From: Sphingopyxis panaciterrulae | GTDB lineage: Bacteria; Pseudomonadota; Alphaproteobacteria; Sphingomonadales; Sphingomonadaceae | Length of the DNA stretch: 64,000 nucleotides | Reading direction: 5' to 3' | Assembly: GCF_014199295.1 (NCBI RefSeq) | Contig: NZ_JACIJH010000016.1 | Location: forward strand, 44,760 to 108,759 | Shown: piece after piece, positions 42,047 to 50,329 of the stretch | Position numbering within the stretch: the stretch's first letter is position 1 | Layout: the number at the start of each line of letters is the position of its first letter | Position numbers and translations under genes: made by a program | Notes under the pieces: generated by a model | The model's database searches: none | Seen by the model: only the letters and a program-made list of their open reading frames with translations | Told to the model about the DNA's origin: nothing

Positions 42047-42469
42047 TTGTCGAAAGCAGACCTCCTTACAAAACATGTCAACGGCGGCCGTTCGATCGGG
42101 AAGCGCGTCTTGCCCGCGCTGCTCGCCGCGCCTTTGCTCTGCGGCATGGCGCCCGGCGACATGAGCGTCGCGGCCTTCCTTGCGCGTGCCAACGCGGTGA
42201 CGCGGCTCGGGCCGCTCGCGATGGCGACGCCCGAGGCCTATCGGCTCAAGAATGAGGTGATCGCGACCGCCAGGCGCTATAAGGCGCGGATCGACGCCCA
42301 GCGGCGCGCGGGGCGAAAGACGACGAGCTGTCCGCCCGAAAGCGGCACGCTGACCCCCGAGGAATGGCTGGCGCATCTGAACGGCTATCCGGCGCGGATG
42401 CGCGGCAGAGTGTCGATCTATGCCGCCTTCGATGCGCTGATGAAGAAACGCTACCCCTGCCCCGCCTGA
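42047..42469 (+). CDS. Rap1a/Tai-like small secreted protein
   Basis: A 140-residue protein starting with TTG at 42047. A hydrophobic stretch near residues 19-34 ('RVLPALLAAPLLCGMAPG') may be an export signal. The C-terminal half ('SCPPESGTLTPEEWLAHLNG', 'FDALMKKRYPCP') resembles the Rap1a/Tai immunity-protein fold, with two conserved cysteines in C-P-P and P-C-P. No type VI effector gene is near. Family and start are tentative: the TTG follows GGGA at good spacing, and no better ATG exists before the hydrophobic part. Confidence 0.55.
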   Translation: MSKADLLTKHVNGGRSIGKRVLPALLAAPLLCGMAPGDMSVAAFLARANAVTRLGPLAMATPEAYRLKNEVIATARRYKARIDAQRRAGRKTTSCPPESGTLTPEEWLAHLNGYPARMRGRVSIYAAFDALMKKRYPCPA

Positions 42470-42488
42470 TCGGTCATAGGGACGGGCG

Positions 42489-43094
42489 ATGACGATCTAT
42501 TGCGACGAATCGGGCGGACTCAACGCGGGGGCGATGACCTTTGCGGCGGTGATGCTGACGCCCGAGGTAGCGGCGTCGATCCACGCGCGCTTTCGCGCCG
42601 TCACCGGCCTGAAGGGCGAGCTCAAGGGCAGCCGCATCAGCCTGACCGAGCGCGCCTATCTGCTCGAACTGTTCGACCGCGCCGGCGGGCGCGCCTGGGT
42701 CGCGGTCGCCGAGGGCGCGAAGCTCGCCCACGGCAAGGACGGCACGCCGCCCACCGACCTCGAGCTTTATGCGGCGCTGCTCGACAGCGCGGTCGGCCAC
42801 TGGCTGCCCGAAACCGGCGGCGTGTGTACCGATGTGGTGATCGACGACGGCCGCTATGACCCGACGATCCTGGCGCGGGTGCGCGACACGATCCAGGCGG
42901 GGCTTTCGGGCTGGGGCCGCGCCTCGCTCGCCGACAGCCGCCGCAGCGACGGCGTGCAACTGGCCGACGTCATCGCCAACAGCCTCTACAACGTCACCGT
43001 CCGCTCGCCGCGGGCGCGGCGGATCGGGACGATCCTGGAGCCGATGCTCGCTTCGCGCGCGATCCGGGTCGCGGAGTTGACCCAGCTTCCGTGA
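42489..43094 (+). CDS. DUF3800 domain protein
   Basis: A 201-residue protein with the DUF3800 pattern: an N-terminal 'IYCDESGGLNAGAMTFAAVM' (D-E-S-G) and a C-terminal 'SRRSDGVQLADVIANSLYN' with the conserved D...Q-x-A-D. The fold resembles RNase H-like nucleases and such genes are often found in defence islands or mobile regions, but activity is not shown. It follows the Rap1a-like gene by 19 bp. Confidence 0.82.
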   Translation: MTIYCDESGGLNAGAMTFAAVMLTPEVAASIHARFRAVTGLKGELKGSRISLTERAYLLELFDRAGGRAWVAVAEGAKLAHGKDGTPPTDLELYAALLDSAVGHWLPETGGVCTDVVIDDGRYDPTILARVRDTIQAGLSGWGRASLADSRRSDGVQLADVIANSLYNVTVRSPRARRIGTILEPMLASRAIRVAELTQLP

Positions 43095-43124
43095 GGCAGG
43101 GTTAGGAGTGGGAAGCACGTAAAG

Positions 43125-43245
43125 CTCTCTCCCCTTCAGCGGAGAGGGTTGGGAGAGGGGGGAGACTTGCACCTTGCCCCTCTCAACTTCGGCTAGCGAG
43201 CAAGCTCGCAAGCCTGCGTATCTCTCCCCTGAAGGGGAGAGAGCA
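43125..43245. repeat. Dispersed intergenic repeat, family C
   Basis: Near-identical to the unit at 16208-16328, same orientation: CTCTCCCCTTCAGCGGAGAG, 'CCTCTCAACTTCGGCTAGCG' and terminal CTCTCCCCTGAAGGGGAGAG. Lies between the DUF3800 gene and rpoZ. Confidence 0.75.
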
Positions 43246-43329
43246 GGACTTTCGTTCGATCGCCAGTACCCCGACCAACAAAAAGGGCCGCGGTGTCCCG
43301 CGGCCCCTCTGGTGATCCCTGTCGGCGGC

Positions 43330-43674
43330 TCAGTCGAAGTCGGGGCCGCTGCTCGCCGGGCTGCGCGGCGGGGCGGCGGCGGTCAGGCGCAGCGCCTCGG
43401 CCGAGCGGCTGATCGAGCTGATCTCGTCGGGCGTGTCGTCGTCATCGACCACGACCTTCTGCATGCTGCCGACGAGCGCATCCTGGATATCGTGCGGGCG
43501 CACGGTCTGTTCAGCGATCTCGCGCAGCGCGACGACGGGGTTCTTGTCGCGGTCGCGGTCGATCGTCAGTTCCGAACCGCCCGAGATCTCGCGGGCGCGG
43601 TGCGCGGAGAGCAGAACCAGATCGAAGCGGTTGGAAACCTTGTCGACGCAATCTTCGACGGTAACGCGGGCCAT
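43330..43674 (-). CDS. rpoZ: DNA-directed RNA polymerase subunit omega
   Basis: A 114-residue omega subunit that helps beta' fold and binds ppGpp. '[20 protein letters not shown]' and '[20 protein letters not shown]' are diagnostic, and the extended acidic/Ala-Pro tail is typical of alphaproteobacteria. Start ATG 43674. It stands alone. Confidence 0.96.
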   Translation of the reverse strand: MARVTVEDCVDKVSNRFDLVLLSAHRAREISGGSELTIDRDRDKNPVVALREIAEQTVRPHDIQDALVGSMQKVVVDDDDTPDEISSISRSAEALRLTAAAPPRSPASSGPDFD

Positions 43675-43824
43675 TGGCAATTCCTTGGGTTACGGGAGAG
43701 GCCAGCCCTTCCGGGGGCGTGGCAGCAAGCGCTGCGCGCTAGCAGCGGCGGGGGCGAATGTCAACGAAAGCGCGCGGAGGGCGGTGACGTAGGTTGAAAG
43801 CAGGCGTGTGTTTTTGCTTGCTTC

Positions 43825-43899
43825 GTCACCCCGGACTTGATCCGGGGTCCCGCTTTTCGGCGTCGCTGAGCGGGACCCCGGATCAAGTCCGGGGTGACG
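43825..43899. repeat. Palindromic repeat, family B
   Basis: Near-perfect long inverted repeat: GTCACCCCGGACTTGATCCG at the left, CGGATCAAGTCCGGGGTGAC at the right. Lies in the 386-bp rpoZ-SMR gap, which also holds the riboswitch downstream. Confidence 0.8.
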
Positions 43900-43995
43900 A
43901 GACAGGGAATGGCCCCTTTCAAATCCAAACTGCGCTGCCACCGCGCTTCGGCCGTGTCCTTGACTTGGCGGGCCGCCTGCCTATCTGGAAACGCG

Positions 43996-44039
43996 CGAAG
44001 GGACGACCCTTCGTCAGACGATCATCCGGGACGGCCCGG
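43996..44039 (+). promoter_or_regulatory. Guanidine-II (mini-ykkC) riboswitch
   Basis: Two consecutive hairpins, each closed by an ACGR tetraloop: CGAAGGG-ACGA-CCCTTCG (43996-44013) and CCGGG-ACGG-CCCGG (44026-44039), joined by 12 bases. This is the diagnostic architecture of the guanidine-II riboswitch. The ribosome site GAAAGGAG starts 4 bases after the second hairpin, so translation of the SMR exporter gene downstream is the likely output. Confidence 0.9.
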
Positions 44040-44060
44040 CTCTTGAAAGGAGCTCGAACC

Positions 44061-44381
44061 ATGGCCTGGATCTATCTCGTCTTCGCCGGACTGCTGGAAA
44101 TCGTCTGGGCCTTCTTCATGAAGAAGTCGGCCGGCTTCACCCTGCCCGTACCGAGCGCGATCACCCTCGTCACCATGACCGCCAGCTTCATCCTGCTGTC
44201 GGTCGCGATGAAGTCGCTGCCGCTCGGCACCGCCTATATGATCTGGACCGGGATCGGGGCGGTCGGCGCCTTCGTCGTCGGCGTCGCGGTGCTGGGCGAA
44301 GCGGCGACCCCGTTGCGGCTGATCGCCGCCGCGCTGATCGTCGCGGGGATCGTGCTGATGAAGCTGTCGAGCAGTAGCTGA
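44061..44381 (+). CDS. sugE: SMR family guanidinium exporter (SugE/Gdx type)
   Basis: A 106-residue four-helix SMR transporter. 'LVFAGLLEIVWAFFMKKSAG' contains Glu13, the proton/substrate-coupling residue, and 'LPLGTAYMIWTGIGAVGAF' with 'GVAVLGEAATPLRL' fits the SugE/Gdx branch. Such proteins export guanidinium in antiparallel dimers with proton exchange. The guanidine-II riboswitch upstream strongly supports this role. Confidence 0.93.
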   Translation: MAWIYLVFAGLLEIVWAFFMKKSAGFTLPVPSAITLVTMTASFILLSVAMKSLPLGTAYMIWTGIGAVGAFVVGVAVLGEAATPLRLIAAALIVAGIVLMKLSSSS

Positions 44382-44419
44382 GCTTGCCCGCCGGGCGCAG
44401 CGCGCCCTATGAGCGGGAC

Positions 44420-45610
44420 ATGACCGATGCGCCCGCCCCTGCCCCCGCGACCGGCCTGACCGCCGAGGTCGCGGGGCATCGGCTCGAGCTGATCTTCGAC
44501 GGCGCCGAACGGCTGCGCCGCCTCTGCGCGCTGATCGACGGGGCGGCGCGCAGCGTCGACATCGTCATGTACATCTTCGACGACGATGCCGCGGGGCGCG
44601 AGGTGGTCGCACGCCTGCTCGCGGCGGCGGAGCGGGGGGTGCGGGTGCGCGCGGCGATCGACAGCTTCGGTTCGGCACGCACGCCGGGCAGCCTGTTCGC
44701 CCCGCTGCGCGCGGCGGGCGGCGACGTCGCCTATTTTTCGCGGCGCTGGCGGTCGAGCTATCTGATCCGCAACCATCAGAAGCTGATCCTGATCGACGGG
44801 CGGGTCGCGGTGACCGGCGGCTTCAACATCTCCGACCAGTATCTGAGCGCGCCGCGCCGCGACTGCTGGTTCGACCTCGGCCTGATCGTCGAGGGGGAGA
44901 GCGTCGCGCAGGCGGTGCGATGGTTCGACCGCATCCACGCCTATACCGCGCATCACGACGGTAAGCTGCTGATGCTGCGCCGCCTGATCCGCGAATGGCC
45001 GGTCGCGAACGGGCCGGTGGCGTGGCTGGTCGGCGGGCCGACCGAGCGGCTGTCGCCCTGGGCGCGGGCGGTGCGCGCCGACCTCGACGGCGCCGGGCGG
45101 CTCGACATGGCCATGGCCTATTTCTCGCCCGGCCAGGGCATGCTGCGCCGGCTCGGCCGCGTCGCGCGCCGCGGCCATGCCCGCTTCGTGATGGCGGGCA
45201 AGTCGGACAATGCCGCAACCGTCGGCGCGTCGCGGCTGCTCTATGGCTATCTGCTGCGCAAGCAGGCCGATGTCTGGGAATATCGGCCGTGCAAGCTGCA
45301 CATGAAGCTGATCGTCGTCGACAATGTGACCTATATCGGATCGGCCAATTTCGACGCCCGCAGCCTGTTCCTGAACGTCGAGATCATGGTGCGGATCGCC
45401 GACGCCGAATTCGCGGCGCGGATGCGCGATTTCGTCGCGGGGCTGGAGCCGGATTGCGAGATCGTCACCCGCCGGTCGCACAAGGCGCGCGCGGGGCTGC
45501 TGACGCGGCTGCGCTGGGCGCTGGCCTGGTTCGTCGTCGGGGTCGCGGATTATACGGTGTCGCGGCGGCTCAACTTCGGGCTCGCCGAGCCCGATCTGGA
45601 AACGATCTAG
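44420..45610 (+). CDS. Phospholipase D domain protein (cardiolipin synthase-like)
   Basis: A 396-residue protein with two HKD motifs: 'HQKLILIDGRVAVTGGFNI' (about residue 121) and 'HMKLIVVDNVTYIGSANFD' (about residue 294), each H-x-K-x4-D. It should transfer phosphatidyl groups, most likely in cardiolipin synthesis. It lacks the N-terminal membrane helices of ClsA, as ClsB/C do. ATG 44420 ('MTDAPAPAPATG') is chosen; upstream sequence has no good start. Its stop overlaps that of the convergent methyltransferase in a shared CTAG. Confidence 0.9.
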   Translation: MTDAPAPAPATGLTAEVAGHRLELIFDGAERLRRLCALIDGAARSVDIVMYIFDDDAAGREVVARLLAAAERGVRVRAAIDSFGSARTPGSLFAPLRAAGGDVAYFSRRWRSSYLIRNHQKLILIDGRVAVTGGFNISDQYLSAPRRDCWFDLGLIVEGESVAQAVRWFDRIHAYTAHHDGKLLMLRRLIREWPVANGPVAWLVGGPTERLSPWARAVRADLDGAGRLDMAMAYFSPGQGMLRRLGRVARRGHARFVMAGKSDNAATVGASRLLYGYLLRKQADVWEYRPCKLHMKLIVVDNVTYIGSANFDARSLFLNVEIMVRIADAEFAARMRDFVAGLEPDCEIVTRRSHKARAGLLTRLRWALAWFVVGVADYTVSRRLNFGLAEPDLETI

Positions 45611-46245
45611 TCCTTCCAGCCCCAGAAGAGGAAGCAGGGCGGGACGTTGACCCACTCGAACGCCCGGTCGATGCGGCGGAAATGCGCGGCGAGGAAGTCG
45701 CGCGCGCGGGCGCGGAACTGATAGACGAGAAAGGCGCCGCCGGGACGCAGCACGCGATGCGTCGCGGCGGCGATCGCTGGCCCGACACCCGCCGGCAGGG
45801 TCGAGAAAGGCAGGCCCGACAGGACATAGTCGGCCCGCTCGAACCCGTGCGCCGCGACGATCGCCTCGACATCCGCCGCCGACCCGTGGACCGCGATGAA
45901 GCGGCTGTCGCGGATATCCTTTTTCAGATAGTCGATGAAATCCTCGTTGGTGTCGATCGCGATCAGCGTCGCGTCGCCGGGCAGATGTTCGAGGACGGGG
46001 CGGCAGAAGGTGCCGACGCCCGGGCCATATTCGACGAACAGCTTCGTGTTCTTCCAGTCGACCGGCCGCAGCATGTGGCGGATCAGCGTCGGCGAGGAGG
46101 GCACGATCGACCCCACCATGACCGGGTGCTTGATGAAACCGCGGACGAACATGCCCCACGGTCCGAAAAAGCGCTTGAGCTTCGCGCGAATCCGATGCGG
46201 CGTCGCGATCTTCGAGTCTTGGGCGTGCGCCCGCGGATTGGTCAT
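45607..46245 (-). CDS. Class I SAM methyltransferase (PmtA-like phospholipid methyltransferase)
   Basis: A 212-residue methyltransferase. The SAM-binding motif I is 'LFVEYGPGVGTFCRPVLEHL' and motif post-I 'LIAIDTNEDFIDYL'; 'GSAADVEAI' and 'YVLSGLPFSTLPAGV' complete the fold. The latter matches the Rhodobacter-type phospholipid N-methyltransferase PmtA that makes phosphatidylcholine from PE. Location next to a PLD-type phospholipid enzyme supports a membrane-lipid role. ATG 46245 begins 'MTNPRAHAQD'. Confidence 0.85.
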   Translation of the reverse strand: MTNPRAHAQDSKIATPHRIRAKLKRFFGPWGMFVRGFIKHPVMVGSIVPSSPTLIRHMLRPVDWKNTKLFVEYGPGVGTFCRPVLEHLPGDATLIAIDTNEDFIDYLKKDIRDSRFIAVHGSAADVEAIVAAHGFERADYVLSGLPFSTLPAGVGPAIAAATHRVLRPGGAFLVYQFRARARDFLAAHFRRIDRAFEWVNVPPCFLFWGWKD

Positions 46246-46385
46246 GATGGCTTTCGCATTGTTGCGGCGTCCTTTGTCGGTGGCAAAATCGGCCGCCAAG
46301 CGCAAGGAAAGATATGGGCCTGGCGCTGGACAGATCGCACATCGCGTGTAGGGAGGGGCAGGTTTGCGGCGAACGGAGGGGCGAC

Positions 46386-47693
46386 ATGACGGCGATATCG
46401 CGCTCCATCCCCAACGACCGCATGGCGGTGCTGTTCGCGATCATGCTGGTCGCCGCGGCGGGCAACACCGCGATGCAGTCGATCCTGCCCGCGATCGGCG
46501 CCAAGCTGCATATTCCCGACGTCTGGGTCAGCCTGGCGTTCAGTTGGTCGGCGCTGCTGTGGGTGCTGACCGCGCCGCACTGGGCGCGCCAGTCCGACAA
46601 GCGCGGCCGCAAAGTGCTGATGGCGCGCGGGCTGATCGGATTCCTGTCGTCGATGGCGCTGTGCGGGCTGACGCTGTGGGCGGGCCTTGCCGGATGGCTG
46701 GCGGCGGGCGCGACCTTCGTCGTCTTCGCCCTGTTCCGCAGCCTCTATGGCGCGCTCGGGTCCGCCGCGCCGCCCGCGGTGCAGGCCTATATCGCCGCGC
46801 GTACCGACCATGAAGAGCGCACGCAGGCGCTGTCGCTCGTCTCCTCCTCCTTCGGGCTCGGCACCGTGATCGGCCCCGCCGTCGCCCCCTTCTTCATCCT
46901 GCCGATCGTCGGGCTGGCCGGCCCGCTGCTCGTGTTCGCGGTGATCGGCCTGATCGTCCTCATCATGCTGCGCTGGCGGCTACCCAGCGACACGCCGCGC
47001 TTTTCGGCGCGCGGCGCGGTCGCCGTCTATCCGACCTCCGCGGGATCGCCCGCCGCCGCCGGCAACGACCGCGACGAGGACAGCGCCGATCCCAGCGAAT
47101 ATGCGGAAGAGCTGCGCTGGACCGACCGGCGCGTCCGCCCCTGGCTGGCGGCCGGGCTGATCGGCGGACAGGCGCAGGCGATGATGCTGGGGGTCATCGG
47201 CTTCCTGATCCTCGACCGGCTGCACCTGCGCCTGCGTCCCGACGAAGCGGCGGCGCTGACCGGAATCGTGCTGATGGCGGGCGCCTTCGCGACCCTGCTC
47301 GCGCAATGGGGGCTGATCCCGCTGCTGCACATGTCGCCGCGCACCGCGGTGCTGCTGGGCGCCGCGCTGGGCGCGCTGGGCGCGGTGATGACCGGCCTGT
47401 CGCAGAACCTGCACGGCATCGTGATCGGCTTCGCCCTCGCCTCGCTGGGTTTCGGCCTGTTCCGGCCCGGCTTCACCGCTGGCGCATCGCTGGCGGTGCC
47501 GAAGCGCGACCAGGGCAGCGTCGCGGGAATGACGGCATCGATCAACGGATCGGCCTATATCGTCTCGCCCGCCATCGGCGTGCTGCTTTACAATTGGCAC
47601 GCGATGGTCGCTTACGGCCTGATGGCGGGCTTTTGCGTCTGGCTGGTGCTGTGGGGCTGGGCAGCGCTGAAGACGCCGGAGGCGGCGGGCTAG
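46386..47693 (+). CDS. MFS transporter
   Basis: A 435-residue major facilitator with 12 predicted helices in two halves, split by a polar loop near residue 205-245 ('RDEDSADPSEYAEELRWTDRR' region). 'RQSDKRGRKVLMARG' is the MFS loop 2-3 signature (G-x-x-x-D-R-x-G-R-R type). The substrate cannot be told. Starts at ATG 46386; it is divergent from the methyltransferase. Confidence 0.88.
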   Translation: MTAISRSIPNDRMAVLFAIMLVAAAGNTAMQSILPAIGAKLHIPDVWVSLAFSWSALLWVLTAPHWARQSDKRGRKVLMARGLIGFLSSMALCGLTLWAGLAGWLAAGATFVVFALFRSLYGALGSAAPPAVQAYIAARTDHEERTQALSLVSSSFGLGTVIGPAVAPFFILPIVGLAGPLLVFAVIGLIVLIMLRWRLPSDTPRFSARGAVAVYPTSAGSPAAAGNDRDEDSADPSEYAEELRWTDRRVRPWLAAGLIGGQAQAMMLGVIGFLILDRLHLRLRPDEAAALTGIVLMAGAFATLLAQWGLIPLLHMSPRTAVLLGAALGALGAVMTGLSQNLHGIVIGFALASLGFGLFRPGFTAGASLAVPKRDQGSVAGMTASINGSAYIVSPAIGVLLYNWHAMVAYGLMAGFCVWLVLWGWAALKTPEAAG

Positions 47694-47725
47694 AACCGCA
47701 TAAATCGGCCCCTGGAGGCCTTTTC

Positions 47726-47796
47726 GTCACCCCGAACTTGATCCGGCCCCGCTATACCACGGGAAAGCGGGACCCCGGATCAAGTCCGGGGTGACG
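47726..47796. repeat. Palindromic repeat, family B
   Basis: Copy with GTCACCCCGAACTTGATCCG at the left and CGGATCAAGTCCGGGGTGAC at the right. Immediately after it lies an AGGGTCCTGACCCT palindrome (47803-47816) like the end of the element at 39383, apparently a fragment. Confidence 0.7.
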
Positions 47797-47852
47797 AGGA
47801 AACTAGGGTCCTGACCCTAGGGTCGCACTCCGTTTTTCAAAATGCGAAGACC

Positions 47853-50180
47853 CTAATCCGTCGACGGCTCGCCCTCATGCTTGGTCTCGCGCACTGGCTT
47901 GAGCATGCCCGGGGCGAAGAAGCCGATCGGGTTGACGCTCATCGCCTGCTGCTTGATCTCACCCTGGATCTTTTCATAGTCGCGCTCCATCGCCTCGGTC
48001 ACCGAGGCGCGCGTGTCTTTCAGCGCGGCTTCGAAATCCTCCATCGTCACCGTGTCGCTGTCCATCGAGCGCTTGAGCGCGGCGAGGCCGGCGCGGCGGA
48101 CCAGATCCTCGAGGTCGGCGCCGGTGAAGCGGTCGGTGCGCGCGGCAAGCGCGGCGAGATCGACATCGCCCGCCAGCGGCATCCGGGCGGTGTGGATTTC
48201 GAGAATGCGCTGGCGCCCGCCGGCATCGGGAACCGACACATAGATCAGCTCGTCGAGCCGGCCGGGGCGGAGCAGCGCCGGGTCGATCAGGTTCGGCCGG
48301 TTGGTCGCGCCGATGACGACCACCGACTGCATCTCCTCTATCCCGTCCATCTCGGCGAGGATTGTGTTGACGACGCGCTCGGTCACCTGCGGCTCGCCCG
48401 CGGTGCCGCTGCCGCGCGCGGGGACAAGGCTGTCGAGCTCGTCGATGAAGACGATGGTCGGGGCCACCGCCCGCGCCCGCGCAAACAGGCGCGCGATCTG
48501 CTGCTCGCTCTCGCCATACCATTTGGAAAGCAGGTCCGAGGATTTGATCGCGATGAAATTGGCGTCGGATTCACGCGCCGCCGCCTTGGCGAGCAAGGTC
48601 TTCCCCGTGCCGGGCGGACCGTAGAGAAGGAAGCCCTTGGCCGGGCGGATGCCGAGGCGGCGGAACGCTTCGGGATGCTTGAGGGGCAGTTCGATGCCCT
48701 CGATCATCTTGTCGCGCGCCGCGTCGAGGCCGCCGATGTCGCTCCAGCGCGTCTTGGGCGCCTGCACCATCACCTCGCGCATCGCCGAGGGCTGGACGCG
48801 CTTCAGGGCATTGTTGAAATCCTCGCGCGTCACGCTGAGTTCGTCGAGCACCTCGGGCGGGATCGTTCCTTCCTCGAGATTGAGCTTGGGCATGATCCGC
48901 CGCACCGCCTCGATCGCCGCCTCGCGGGTCAGCGCCGCCATGTCGGCGCCGACGAAGCCGAAGGTCGTGCGCGCCAGTTCGGCAAGGTCGACATTCTGGG
49001 CCAGCGGCATGCCGCGGGTGTGGATGCCGAGAATCTCGCGCCGCCCGCTTTCGTCGGGCACCCCGATCACGATCTCGCGGTCGAAGCGGCCGGGGCGGCG
49101 GAGCGCCTCGTCGATCGCGTCGGGACGATTGGTCGCCGCGATGACGACGAGGTTGGTGCGCGGCTCCAGCCCGTCCATCAGCGTCAGAAGCTGCGCGACA
49201 AGGCGCTTTTCGGCCTCGCCCTGCACCTGCCCGCGCTTGGGCGCGATCGAATCGATCTCGTCGATGAACAGGATCGACGGCGCGGCCTTGGCCGCCTGTT
49301 CGAACACGTCGCGCAGGCGCTTTTCGGACTCGCCATAGGCCGACCCCATGATTTCCGGCCCGTTGATGAGGAAGAATTGCGCCTCGCTCTCGTTCGCGAC
49401 GGCGCGCGCGAGGCGGGTCTTGCCGGTACCCGGCGGGCCGTGGAGCAGCACGCCGCGCGGCGGATCGACGCCGAGGCGGCGGAAGAGTTCGGGATAGCGC
49501 AGCGGCAGTTCGACCATCTCGCGGAGCTGGTCGATGGTGTCGCCGAGGCCGCCGAGATCGTCGTAGGTCACGTCGGTGCGCCGGGTATCCTGCGGTTCCT
49601 GATATTCGGGGAGCAGTTCGACCTCGGTAGTCTCGTCGATGAAGACCACGCCCTTCGGCGCCGCCGAGACGACGAGCAGGCGCACTTCGGCAAGCGCATA
49701 GGCGGGCGCGTTGAGCATCTGGCGAAGCTGCGGCGGCATGTCGCCCGCGGGCAGCCGCTGCTGCCCCGCGGTCGCCACCGTGTCGCCGGCGGTGAGCGGG
49801 CGGCCGAAGAAGCTGCGCTTGAGCGCATTGGCCGAGCCCTGAAGCCGCAGATTTTCCTGTGCCGGAGCAAAGACGACGCGCGTCGCGGGCCGCGTCTCAA
49901 TGCGGCTGAGCATCACCATGTCGCCGGCGCCGGCGCCGGCATTGGCGCGCTGAAGGCCATCGAGGCGGATCACCTCCAGCCCCTCGTCCTCGGCATAGGG
50001 GGCCATGACACGCGACGCGGTCTCCCGCTTGCCGCTGATCTGGATCACATCGCCCTCGGTCACCCCGAGTTCGGCCATGGCCGAGCGCGGAATGCGGGCA
50101 ATCCCTCCCCCGCTTTCCTCTGCCCTTGCATTCGCGACCTGTAGCTTGACTTGCTTTTCTTTAACCGGTGCGTCGGCCAA
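47853..50180 (-). CDS. CDC48/VAT-like double AAA ATPase
   Basis: A 775-residue protein with the archaeal VAT / eukaryotic p97 plan: N-terminal double-psi barrel plus 4-stranded domain (about 1-185, 'GIARIPRSAMAELGVTEGDV'), then two AAA domains. D1 has 'LLHGPPGTGKTRLARA' and 'ILFIDEIDSIAPKRG'; D2 has '[16 protein letters not shown]' and 'IVFIDELDSLVPARG', plus both SRH segments with 'TNRPDAIDEALRRPGRFDR' and '[19 protein letters not shown]'. It should be a hexameric unfoldase. Such proteins are uncommon in bacteria. It is a single gene here, divergent from LysR. Confidence 0.95.
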   Translation of the reverse strand: MADAPVKEKQVKLQVANARAEESGGGIARIPRSAMAELGVTEGDVIQISGKRETASRVMAPYAEDEGLEVIRLDGLQRANAGAGAGDMVMLSRIETRPATRVVFAPAQENLRLQGSANALKRSFFGRPLTAGDTVATAGQQRLPAGDMPPQLRQMLNAPAYALAEVRLLVVSAAPKGVVFIDETTEVELLPEYQEPQDTRRTDVTYDDLGGLGDTIDQLREMVELPLRYPELFRRLGVDPPRGVLLHGPPGTGKTRLARAVANESEAQFFLINGPEIMGSAYGESEKRLRDVFEQAAKAAPSILFIDEIDSIAPKRGQVQGEAEKRLVAQLLTLMDGLEPRTNLVVIAATNRPDAIDEALRRPGRFDREIVIGVPDESGRREILGIHTRGMPLAQNVDLAELARTTFGFVGADMAALTREAAIEAVRRIMPKLNLEEGTIPPEVLDELSVTREDFNNALKRVQPSAMREVMVQAPKTRWSDIGGLDAARDKMIEGIELPLKHPEAFRRLGIRPAKGFLLYGPPGTGKTLLAKAAARESDANFIAIKSSDLLSKWYGESEQQIARLFARARAVAPTIVFIDELDSLVPARGSGTAGEPQVTERVVNTILAEMDGIEEMQSVVVIGATNRPNLIDPALLRPGRLDELIYVSVPDAGGRQRILEIHTARMPLAGDVDLAALAARTDRFTGADLEDLVRRAGLAALKRSMDSDTVTMEDFEAALKDTRASVTEAMERDYEKIQGEIKQQAMSVNPIGFFAPGMLKPVRETKHEGEPSTD

Positions 50181-50329
50181 GGCGTGTCTCCCGCAAAATA
50201 GTCAGAATGCGGAAGATAGGATGGTCGTTCCCGATTTTCGACCCCCCTCGGCGCAGGCTCGTTTCATACCGCAGCGCACAAAAGCATCTGGCGCCGCGTG
50301 CGGGGGCATGTCATCATCGGCACCGCATC

